Shown in pieces: positions 26,295-33,829 of a stretch of DNA of 64,000 bases (the stretch's first letter is position 1; each line of letters opens with the position of its first letter). Location: positions 1 through 64,000 of the forward strand of contig NZ_JAERQF010000011.1 in the NCBI RefSeq assembly GCF_016734815.1, given 5' to 3'. The translations under genes and the position numbers were made by a program. This stretch comes from Hymenobacter rubidus (GTDB lineage Bacteria; Bacteroidota; Bacteroidia; Cytophagales; Hymenobacteraceae). The notes beneath the pieces are model-generated. The model made no database searches. It had not been told where the DNA came from and saw nothing but the letters and a program-made list of their open reading frames with translations.

Positions 26295-26859
26295 GGTATA
26301 CCATAAAATACAGCGGCCAGTCGGGCCGCTCAGGTGCTTTGCGAACATCGCAGAGCGTGTTAAAACCTAGTTTAGCCAGGGCCTTTTGCCGAAATTCCAG
26401 CTGCGTAGCCGCCGTCAGCACACTGGCTCCCATGGCCAGCCCTTCGGCCACCCGCACACGGTCGAGCAGGGTGGAGAAACCGTGGCCGCGGTGCGAGGGC
26501 ACCACCACCATGCGGCTGATGGTAGCAATCAGGATGTTAGACAGTTTTTTCTGGCAATAGTCCGGCAACAGGTAGGCATAAGGCACGTCGGTCACGGAAG
26601 TGTGCAGGCTGAGGCGGCCTGAGGCCACGGGCAGGCCATTGTCGGTAATCAACCAGTGCTCTGCATCTTCATCGAGGGCTTCAATCCAGGTGGGGCGGGC
26701 AAAAAAGACGGGGTCGATGCCGCTTTCATTACGCCAGGCGTCCACCCGCAAACGGCCGATGATGTCACCATAAGTTTGAAAATCAACCTTTTCTAATAAG
26801 AAAGGTGTTCCTGGCAAAACGGTTGGCGCAGAAGTAGCTTTCAAGGTAGTAGTTAACAT
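26248..26859 (-). CDS. GNAT-family N-acyltransferase
   Basis: A 203-residue GNAT-fold protein. Acyl-CoA-binding motif A is MVVPSHRGHGFSTLLDRVRVAEG (R/Q-x-x-G-x-G/A pattern as HRGHGF), followed by a helix and TAATQLEFRQKALAKLGF. The N-terminal strand pair and WLITDNGLPVASGRLSLH fit strands 2-4 of the fold. The acceptor is unknown; the closest-looking groups modify amines or make acyl signals. It sits between a TonB receptor and the HEAT carrier and overlaps the latter's start. Confidence 0.8.
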   Translation of the reverse strand: MLTTTLKATSAPTVLPGTPFLLEKVDFQTYGDIIGRLRVDAWRNESGIDPVFFARPTWIEALDEDAEHWLITDNGLPVASGRLSLHTSVTDVPYAYLLPDYCQKKLSNILIATISRMVVVPSHRGHGFSTLLDRVRVAEGLAMGASVLTAATQLEFRQKALAKLGFNTLCDVRKAPERPDWPLYFMVYHAADPASPAPASRLF

Positions 26860-26923
26860 AGCTGGCGTTACCGTCAGAGAAAAAAATCGGATTTAGGGTA
26901 GAAAGACGGACGTGAACAGCCTC

Positions 26924-29569
26924 TTACTTCTGGCCAATGGTAGGAAAAGTGTAGTAGGCGCCCAGGGATATGAAACGACGGTCTTGCGGGAAGCGCGAGG
27001 CAATCAGGATGTTATCGGCTTCCCGAATGCCGGGCACAAAGTATTCCTTATCCAGCAGGTTGTTGACCGAAGCCTGAAGGGACAGGCCATTGATGACGTT
27101 GTGCAGGGTCAAATTGGAATTCAAAATCAGGAAGGGGTCGAAGTTCTGCTGGGGGTTGTTGCTACCCGAAGTGCCAGCCCCGGTCTTACGGGCGCCCACC
27201 AAGTTGCCCGACAGGTACAGGCTCAGCTTATGCCACTGGTAGTCGGCCCCGGCATTGGCCGTGTAATCTGCAATGTCGCTGATGCGCAGGCCAGTGGGCG
27301 AATCGATGGGATTGGTGTAAGTAGCATTCCACCAGATATTAAGCTGAGTGGCCTTGTAGCCGCCTTCGGCCTGCAAACCCCAGATGCGCCGGCTACCCAA
27401 GGGCTGAAACTGTTGGGTAGGTGTGCCGTTGGGCAGGAAAGCCTGGGCTGTACCCACGGCATTGTTGTAGCTGGAATGGTAGGCAACAATAGCGGCCGAT
27501 AGCTGCTGGGTTGCCTGGAAATAAATACTGCCTTCGAAATTGCGCACGCGCTCCGGCTCCAGGGTCGGATTGGCCAAGGCCCGGGCAGTGGTGGTGCCGT
27601 ATTTCTGCAGGAAGGAAGCATCCTTAAAGGCCTGGGCATAAATGCCTTTGAGCACAAATTTACCCAGGCTATAGACTGCCGCAAGACGGGGGTTACTTAC
27701 CGTGCCATAGCCGCCGTTATCGCGCACTTTGTTGTTATCAATTCGAATTCCCGCAACCAATTTCAGCGCCTTTATGGGCCGGTACGTGGCCTGCCCGTAA
27801 AAGCCCAAATCCCTGGTACGAAAGTTATTGCCGCCTAATACTGCCGAAGCGGTTGAAACCGTGCCGGTTTCGTCGGCAAAGCCGGAAACTGACGTGACGT
27901 AATTACCCTGAATCAGACCGCTGCGCAGCTCGAAGCCGCCGTTCAGGTCCAGGTTTTCGAGGGGCGACCAGAACAGGCGCAATTCGTTGCGCAGTTGGGT
28001 CGAAATCCGATATTGATAGGTGGTTATGGCCCGCGCTGCTGAATCCCGGGCTAGTTCCAGAAAGCTGAATTTATTGTTGTAATACCCATTATAGGTCATC
28101 AGATTGGTAGCTCCATCAATTTCGTGAGTCAGGAAAGACGCCAGGTTTAGAATCTGGAACCTGTTGCTGAATTGCTTGGCATAGGTAATGGAAGAGGCCC
28201 GGTCGTGGGTTATCCAGCGCGGGTTGCTGCCGGCCGGTACCGTCATGCGGTTCGTGTACCACGGCGTGGCCCCTTCGTCGGTCTGCCATTCCAGATAGGA
28301 AATGGTCAGGTCCTTAAATTCCACTTTCCCCCGAATCAGCCAGTCAAACTTGTCATTCTGGAATCCTACCGGGTTGCCTTTCACACTGTTGCCAAACAGC
28401 TTATTGTCCAACGTTGCCGCCTTTGCGGCCCCCTGCGGCGTGATGCGGATGGCCGTAGCCGTGGCCGGCGTCACATTGGGCAGGTAGTCAACCGTGAACA
28501 GGTTGCTGTTGGGGAAGCGGGTGAGGAGGCTGTTTTTCTGAATGTACTGCTGGGCTTTGTAGGCACCAGTGGCCGGGTCGGTACCCGTCATGTCGAGCGA
28601 GGTACCATAGTCGGCGGCGGTGCGGGCCTGGTAGTTCCATTCGGGGTACTCCGACAGGTCGCGCGACGACGACCGGTAGACCCGCCCCGTGATGGACACG
28701 GCCACATCCGGTGTACGCGCCGACAACACCCCGTCCAAGTAGCGCGTGTTGTACGTGGCCGCCCGGGTCTGGGCCGTTACGCCCAGCATCCGGGTTGGGC
28801 CAAGCTGGCTTCGGAAACTCTTGGTAATGATGTTGATAACGCCCGTAAAGGCATTGGCCCCGTACAGCGTAGAAGCGGGTCCGTAGATGATTTCAACCCG
28901 GTCAACATCCGACAGCGCGTACTGCGGCGAGAGCAACACGCTGTTCGACACCAGGTCGTTTTCCTCCACGCCGTCAATCAGAATCAGGGTGCGGTCATTC
29001 GACGTGGAGCGATAGCCACGCTGGTAAAAATTGGAATAGCCCACGCCGTTGCCCTTTATCACATCGAAGCCCGGCAGGTCGTGCAGCATCTGCTCCATGG
29101 TCTGGTAGCCGCGCTGCTCGAAATCTTTGCTGGTAAGCACCACGACCGTGGCCGGGGCGTAGAGAATGTTTTCCGCCCGCTTCGATACCGACGTTACCTG
29201 CACCACCTGGTCGCGCGTGTTGCGCACGTACGTAACCAAGGCCTTGTAGCGCGGCGAGGACGAAAAATCCGGTTCGAAATTAGGGTTCAGCACCAACAGC
29301 CGGGCAATGGCATGGGAGCTTTGCTCCAGCGAGTCAATGGCCAGGTAGGTCATCGACAACAGCTTATAGCCCTGAATGCGGCCGCTTTCGCTGAAGCCGT
29401 TTTCTACGCACGGCTTCAGCAGGCCAAAAACGTCGTCGAAGTTGCCGGTGCCATACAGCTTTTCAGCCTCTGGAATAGCCACGGCTTCGTCGCACTGCGC
29501 CCGTACCGGCCCCGCCAGCCCCAGCCACAGCACCGCCACCACGGTCAAAACTGTATAAAGCTTGTTCAT
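26924..29569 (-). CDS. TonB-dependent outer-membrane receptor
   Basis: An 881-residue receptor. A signal peptide (about 1-24) and an N-terminal helical TPR-like segment (LYGTGNFDDVFGLLKPCVENGF...RLLVLNPNFEPD) precede the plug domain (about 130-240: APATVVVLTSKDFEQRGYQTMEQMLHDLPGFDVI...DRVEIIYGPASTLYGANAFTGVINI). The 22-strand barrel follows, ending ISLGAYYTFPTIGQK with a C-terminal Lys rather than Phe. No SusD partner or carboxypeptidase-like domain is present, so this is not a classic SusCD pair. The substrate is unknown. Its position inside a signalling operon hints at a surface signal or an imported product. Confidence 0.92.
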   Translation of the reverse strand: MNKLYTVLTVVAVLWLGLAGPVRAQCDEAVAIPEAEKLYGTGNFDDVFGLLKPCVENGFSESGRIQGYKLLSMTYLAIDSLEQSSHAIARLLVLNPNFEPDFSSSPRYKALVTYVRNTRDQVVQVTSVSKRAENILYAPATVVVLTSKDFEQRGYQTMEQMLHDLPGFDVIKGNGVGYSNFYQRGYRSTSNDRTLILIDGVEENDLVSNSVLLSPQYALSDVDRVEIIYGPASTLYGANAFTGVINIITKSFRSQLGPTRMLGVTAQTRAATYNTRYLDGVLSARTPDVAVSITGRVYRSSSRDLSEYPEWNYQARTAADYGTSLDMTGTDPATGAYKAQQYIQKNSLLTRFPNSNLFTVDYLPNVTPATATAIRITPQGAAKAATLDNKLFGNSVKGNPVGFQNDKFDWLIRGKVEFKDLTISYLEWQTDEGATPWYTNRMTVPAGSNPRWITHDRASSITYAKQFSNRFQILNLASFLTHEIDGATNLMTYNGYYNNKFSFLELARDSAARAITTYQYRISTQLRNELRLFWSPLENLDLNGGFELRSGLIQGNYVTSVSGFADETGTVSTASAVLGGNNFRTRDLGFYGQATYRPIKALKLVAGIRIDNNKVRDNGGYGTVSNPRLAAVYSLGKFVLKGIYAQAFKDASFLQKYGTTTARALANPTLEPERVRNFEGSIYFQATQQLSAAIVAYHSSYNNAVGTAQAFLPNGTPTQQFQPLGSRRIWGLQAEGGYKATQLNIWWNATYTNPIDSPTGLRISDIADYTANAGADYQWHKLSLYLSGNLVGARKTGAGTSGSNNPQQNFDPFLILNSNLTLHNVINGLSLQASVNNLLDKEYFVPGIREADNILIASRFPQDRRFISLGAYYTFPTIGQK

Positions 29570-29597
29570 GATAAGAACTGGTTACTTGCTTTCGCAA

Positions 29598-32500
29598 CTA
29601 TTCGGGCTTGAGCTTTTCGTACTGAATGTCCTTCCCGATGTATTTATTCCACTCTTCCACACTCAGGTTGCGCTTCAGCTTCTTCACCAGTTCCGCGTAC
29701 AAATCGGCCGTGTCGATGGCCCGGATGCGAACCGTTTTGTCGGCTCCGCTGGCAATGATGCGCTTGTTGTCGTTGCTAAAGCGCACCGACATTACCCAAG
29801 CCCCAAAATCGGCGAGGATGATGGGCTGCTGCTGCGTTGCAATGCTGCTGTAGTTCCAGATGTGAATGGTCCAGTCGGGGCTACAGCTGGCCAGCAGCAA
29901 CCCGTTGGGTGAGAAGGCAATGTCGCTGACACTGGAATTATGCCGGCCCGAAAGCACCTGCCCAAAATCGCCCGGCACATTATTAGTCAGCTCCCAGGCG
30001 TAAAGCGTGCCCGCCGAGTTACCGGTCACCAGCTGCTTGCCATCGGGGCTGAAAGCCAAGGCCGTTACCCGGTCACCGAACTCGCGGTGCTCAATAATTT
30101 CCGGCTTTTTCTTCAGGTCAGCCAGGTCAAAGCTCAGTATTCGGCCATTGTCGGAGCCACACACCAAGCGCTGGTTGTCGGGCGTGAGCTGAGCACAGAA
30201 AATGGCCTGTCCCGAACGTACATTTTGCACCGAATCGAGCCGGCCGGGACTTAGCCGCCAGCTGCGCAACTCTCCATCACCGCTCACCGAAAGCAGCATT
30301 TTCTCATCGGCGGTTTTCAGCAGCGCCCGCACCGGCACTTTGTGGCCCGCCACCGCCACCGGCATGGCAGTAGGCGTGCTGGTATTCCAGAGGTAAATCC
30401 GGCCTTTCTCGCTGCCGCCGGCTATGGTATGCCCTTCATCCTCAAATGCCAACGACCGAATACCGTCGGCATTTTTATTGGGCGTGCCCAGCACCACGGC
30501 TGGTTGCGTTAGGTTGGTATACGACCACAGCCGCACCGTGCCATCGTCGCTGCCCGAGGCCAGGGTGCTGCCTGCGCCCGGCGCCTGCACCACCGTGCGC
30601 ACATAATCGGCATGGCCCCGCAGCACTCCCCTGGATTTGGAAGCCTTTGCCAACGCATTGAATACGTCGGGGTTATCAACCTGGCCACCACTCTTCTGGT
30701 TGAGATTGTAAGCTTCGACGGCCAACAGCGCGGGCAAGTCATCCTGGCCATTATCGGTCATTTGGAACGACTGAATGGCTACCGTGCGGGCAATGGCTTT
30801 GCCGCGCTGTTGCTCGGCGTAGCCCTGCGCCGTTACGGCTTTGGAGCGTTGGTCTTCGGCATCTTTCTGGGCACCTTTGGCAATGCCTTCCTGGCGGCGG
30901 GCATCTTTGCTGGCGGCCACGGCTTGTTCACTGGCGGCCAGCGCATTCTGGCGCTGCTCCTCCGCGTATTGCTGCGCTTTTTCGGCGCGTTGCTGGGCCG
31001 CTTCCGCTTCTTTTTGCTTTTCTACAGCCACGCGCTGGGCCCCTACGGCCAGTACGCGCTGCTCTTCGGTCATCTCTTTTTGCTGCCCCGTGATGATTTC
31101 CTGCTGCTCGGCAATTTTCTTCTGCGTAATGGCTTCGCGGGTCTGAGCTTCGGCCCGGTTTCGCTCAAACAGTGCATTCTTTTTCTCGGCCAGAGCCTGG
31201 TCCTCGCTCTGCTGAGCCTGGGTGCGCAGCACGGCCGAAATGATTAGGAACAACAGCGAAATCAGCGAGCCAATACCCAGAAAAATGGCGAAGGCCCGCG
31301 TGCGGCGCAACTCTTTTTTCTGCCGCAACTCTTTGCTTTCCAGCTCAAAATCGAATTGCTTTTTGCTATAAGTCAGGAAGTTGACGGCGCGGTCCAGGTG
31401 GGGGTCGTAGCGGTTGGCCCACGCCTGCGTGGGGTGGTTATCGGCCAGCCACTTCAGGCCGATTTGCAATTCCGGGTTGTTCCAGATGCCCGATTTACCA
31501 TCGTGGTAAAGCGCGGCAGAGTTGCTGAGTTGCTTGTAGAACCGCGCCGATTCGGTTTCCTCGCGCACCCAGGCACTCAACCGTTCCCACAGGTTCATAA
31601 TCCGCTCGTGGCCAATGTCCACAATAAGCTGCTCAGTGGCGGGGGTAGCAGTCGAAGGCGTCAGAAACGCCATGTCGGGCTCCCGAAACCGGTTCAGTAT
31701 ATCTACCAGAAGGTCCGGATTTACGCCCGCTATTTCGCTGATTTCGCGCACCGGCAGCGGATGAATCACACCGGTATTGCCGGCACCCAGCACAATCAGG
31801 GCCTTAAATAGCTTTTCAGTAGCTACCCGGCTTTTCTCGTCGGGCAGGTCGCCGTACACCTCTTCCGCGTGCTGCGTAATGGCCTTTTCCATCGTGCCGA
31901 TGGCCTCGTAGTCGGCCTCATCGAGCGGCTGGCCCTGCTTGCGATTGAACTGCCAGTAATTCCACGTCCGCATCAGCGCGTGCTGCAAAATGGGGAGGTG
32001 GTCGGCCTTGTCGCCAATGTCGCTCAGCAAGCGGGCCGTGAGTTTGGGCGAGATGCTGGCTCCCATGATGGCCACGGGCGCCGTGATGGCCTGCTCAATC
32101 TCGGCCCGGTTCATCTTGGGCAGCAGGTACGAGCCGTGGTTGATGGCATCGGTCAGGCCCTCGTAATCGGTGCATTCATCCAGGTAGTCGGAGCGCATGG
32201 TTAGCACCACGTACACCGGATAGTTGGGGTGGCGGCTGAAGTTCAGCAGCAGGCTAACGAACTGGGCCACCTCACGACGGCTGCGCTGCTCCTGCTGGTA
32301 GCGGAACAGTTCTTCGAACTGGTCGATGAAAATGAGCAGATTGGTTTCGGCACACCATTCAATTACGGTGGCGGGACTAGTCAGCAGCAGCCGCTCAATT
32401 TCCTCTGGCGGGTACGCCACCGAAAACGCCCGGTTGTGGAGGCTGAACGTTTGGTGCAGCGCCAAGGCTAAATTGCGAATAGGCGTGGCCTCCGGTGTGA

Positions 32501-32759
32501 AATACGCCACCTTCCACTCCTGCTGGGCACCGGTGGCCTGGCTAGCCGTGAGCTGCGGAATCAGCCCTGCTTTCACTACCGATGATTTGCCGCTGCCCGA
32601 GGAGCCAATGATGGCCAGAAACCGCGAACGAGCAAGTTTCTGCTTGAGCTCGGCAATTTGACTGTCGCGCCCAAAAAACAGACTGGAATCTTCCAAATCA
32701 AAGCTCCGCAATCCCGGAAACGGGTTGGAATGGGCTACTTTGTTGTAAGAGTCAATCAT
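29598..32759 (-). CDS. nSTAND1 NTPase - TM - coiled coil - WD40 protein
   Basis: A 1053-residue multidomain protein. NPFPGLRSFDLEDSSLFFGR opens the nSTAND1 NTPase (Walker A GSSGSGKS at 52-59; Walker B LLIFIDQFEE with D146). A winged-helix-like region is followed by one TM segment (about 481-505), a long Ala/Gln/Glu coiled coil (about 515-660) and WD40 repeats (about 690-1040; for example LASGSDDGTVRLWSY, LLASCSPDWTIHIWNY, IIASGADKTVRIRAI). STAND ATPases are signal-triggered switches that oligomerise when their repeat sensor binds a ligand. The coiled coil between membrane anchor and propeller suggests a tethered sensor. It sits between the RsbW-like kinase and the TonB receptor. Confidence 0.9.
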   Translation of the reverse strand: MIDSYNKVAHSNPFPGLRSFDLEDSSLFFGRDSQIAELKQKLARSRFLAIIGSSGSGKSSVVKAGLIPQLTASQATGAQQEWKVAYFTPEATPIRNLALALHQTFSLHNRAFSVAYPPEEIERLLLTSPATVIEWCAETNLLIFIDQFEELFRYQQEQRSRREVAQFVSLLLNFSRHPNYPVYVVLTMRSDYLDECTDYEGLTDAINHGSYLLPKMNRAEIEQAITAPVAIMGASISPKLTARLLSDIGDKADHLPILQHALMRTWNYWQFNRKQGQPLDEADYEAIGTMEKAITQHAEEVYGDLPDEKSRVATEKLFKALIVLGAGNTGVIHPLPVREISEIAGVNPDLLVDILNRFREPDMAFLTPSTATPATEQLIVDIGHERIMNLWERLSAWVREETESARFYKQLSNSAALYHDGKSGIWNNPELQIGLKWLADNHPTQAWANRYDPHLDRAVNFLTYSKKQFDFELESKELRQKKELRRTRAFAIFLGIGSLISLLFLIISAVLRTQAQQSEDQALAEKKNALFERNRAEAQTREAITQKKIAEQQEIITGQQKEMTEEQRVLAVGAQRVAVEKQKEAEAAQQRAEKAQQYAEEQRQNALAASEQAVAASKDARRQEGIAKGAQKDAEDQRSKAVTAQGYAEQQRGKAIARTVAIQSFQMTDNGQDDLPALLAVEAYNLNQKSGGQVDNPDVFNALAKASKSRGVLRGHADYVRTVVQAPGAGSTLASGSDDGTVRLWSYTNLTQPAVVLGTPNKNADGIRSLAFEDEGHTIAGGSEKGRIYLWNTSTPTAMPVAVAGHKVPVRALLKTADEKMLLSVSGDGELRSWRLSPGRLDSVQNVRSGQAIFCAQLTPDNQRLVCGSDNGRILSFDLADLKKKPEIIEHREFGDRVTALAFSPDGKQLVTGNSAGTLYAWELTNNVPGDFGQVLSGRHNSSVSDIAFSPNGLLLASCSPDWTIHIWNYSSIATQQQPIILADFGAWVMSVRFSNDNKRIIASGADKTVRIRAIDTADLYAELVKKLKRNLSVEEWNKYIGKDIQYEKLKPE

Positions 32760-32777
32760 TTCAAGCTACAATTAGGT

Positions 32778-32813
32778 GGGCAAGCGGGAGCGGCATGCCG
32801 CTCCCGCTTGCCC
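32778..32813. repeat. Perfect 36-bp palindrome
   Basis: The run GGGCAAGCGGGAGCGGCATG begins an uninterrupted perfect palindrome centred at 32795/32796, between the RsbW-like and nSTAND1 genes. In RNA it would form a very stable GC hairpin inside the operon. Confidence 0.8.
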
Positions 32814-32829
32814 AAGCGACAAAAAGCAA

Positions 32830-33267
32830 TTAGGCCGGAGCGCTGGCAGGCTCCGTTTTCATGATAAAGGTATTGCGGTTGCGATGGTTCACATACTCAT
32901 ATTTGAATTCATCTACTCCGTTTAGAGTCAAATGAATGCCCATGCCACCGATGGGCCGGTTTTCCAGCGGCTGCGCAAAGAATTGCTCGTCGGGCAGCGT
33001 GTGTTTCAGGGGGTCGAAAGCCACGGCGTCGTCTTCCAGCGTCACGCTGAGCTTGCCGTCGGCGTGCGAAATCAGCACGTCGACGGGGCCGGAGCCGCCG
33101 TTTTCGTCGTAGCCGTGGGTAATGATGTTGGTCGCAATCTCATCGACCGCCAACAACAGGGCGTACGTCGGCTTTTTGGCCAGTCCGGCTTGTTGGGCCT
33201 GCTCTTTCACTACCAGCCGGATGCCTTCCAGCGAGTCGAGCGTACCGGGAAACGTCGTGCGTTCCAT
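32830..33267 (-). CDS. RsbW-like anti-sigma-type serine kinase (HATPase_c_2)
   Basis: A 145-residue single-domain ATPase. The N box is LLAVDEIATNIITHGYDE (E43, N47). The G1 region reads LEDDAVAFDPL, where DDA replaces the usual DDG, and G2 is RPIGGMGIHL. These features define the RsbW/SpoIIAB serine kinases that phosphorylate STAS partners and sequester a second target. I start at the ATG at 33267 (MERTTFPGTL); longer frames run into the hairpin upstream. The usual target, a SigB/SigF-type sigma factor, is not encoded nearby, so the output is unknown. Confidence 0.9.
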   Translation of the reverse strand: MERTTFPGTLDSLEGIRLVVKEQAQQAGLAKKPTYALLLAVDEIATNIITHGYDENGGSGPVDVLISHADGKLSVTLEDDAVAFDPLKHTLPDEQFFAQPLENRPIGGMGIHLTLNGVDEFKYEYVNHRNRNTFIMKTEPASAPA

Positions 33268-33316
33268 GCGTTTTGAAAATAGTAAAACCGATATGCAAAA
33301 AGGGGGTATTATGCAA

Positions 33317-33363
33317 ACTGAGGCAGTAGCCACCGCCACGAAAGCGGTGGCTACTGCCTCAGT
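33317..33363. repeat. Perfect 20-bp inverted repeat in the signalling operon
   Basis: ACTGAGGCAGTAGCCACCGC (33317-33336) is perfectly inverted at 33344-33363 around a 7-base loop. It lies between the first STAS gene and the RsbW-like gene and could set their relative expression by attenuation or 3'-end protection. Confidence 0.75.
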
Positions 33364-33383
33364 ACATTGCAGGCAGTGAAGGC

Positions 33384-33698
33384 CTACAGGTAGTGGTCGA
33401 CGATGTTAAAGCTGTTGTCGAGCCCGGTTTTTACCATCGTTTCCACCACGGAAGGCTGCGCGCCAACCACGTACACGTTCAGGTGCGTGCCCAGTTTCTG
33501 CTTAGCGAAGATAAGCACCCGCAAGCCAGCTGAGGAAATGAAATCCAGGTCCTTGGCTACCAGGATGAGTTCATCGGGGGCTTCGGCCGCCATGCGCTCG
33601 ATTTCTTTCTGAAACTCGCGGGCAGTCAGCGAATCCACTTCGCCCGTCAGGGTGATTTTGGCAATTTTCTTGGCTTCCGCCGTAATGGTCAGGCTCAT
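33384..33698 (-). CDS. STAS-domain anti-anti-sigma-type protein 1
   Basis: A 104-residue single STAS domain (MSLTITAEAKKIAKITLTGEVDS). The phospho-acceptor serine lies in DFISSAGLRVL (S55/S56), the site phosphorylated by RsbW-type kinases and dephosphorylated by PP2C enzymes such as the receiver-PP2C protein of this block. It precedes the kinase gene by 116 bases containing a hairpin. Its paralogue lies on the other side of the GlgX gene. Confidence 0.92.
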   Translation of the reverse strand: MSLTITAEAKKIAKITLTGEVDSLTAREFQKEIERMAAEAPDELILVAKDLDFISSAGLRVLIFAKQKLGTHLNVYVVGAQPSVVETMVKTGLDNSFNIVDHYL

Positions 33699-33732
33699 GA
33701 GGAGGGCGTGTTGAGTGGGTTATGATTATTAG

Positions 33733-33829
33733 ATGTCAGTTGCTGGTTGTTAGTTGTCAGTTGCAGGTTATCCGTTTGTTCTGGCTACTCGTGCACGAAC
33801 TGGCAACTGACAACCAGCAACTGACAACC
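33733..33829. repeat. Palindromic repeat built of AGTTGTCAGTTGC units
   Basis: Direct copies of (A)GTTGTCAGTTGC at about 33733-33774 are inverted at 33799-33829. The element fills the 130-base gap between GlgX and STAS 1, the largest gap in the 28-gene block, and abuts the GlgX stop codon. Confidence 0.7.

Noticed and set aside
28172..29611. 479-codon plus-strand frame opposite the TonB receptor
   Set aside because: Antisense shadow of a clear receptor plug region.
33722..33829. CRISPR array
   Set aside because: The repeated AGTTGTCAGTTGC units lack regular unique spacers and form a palindrome; no cas genes are present.
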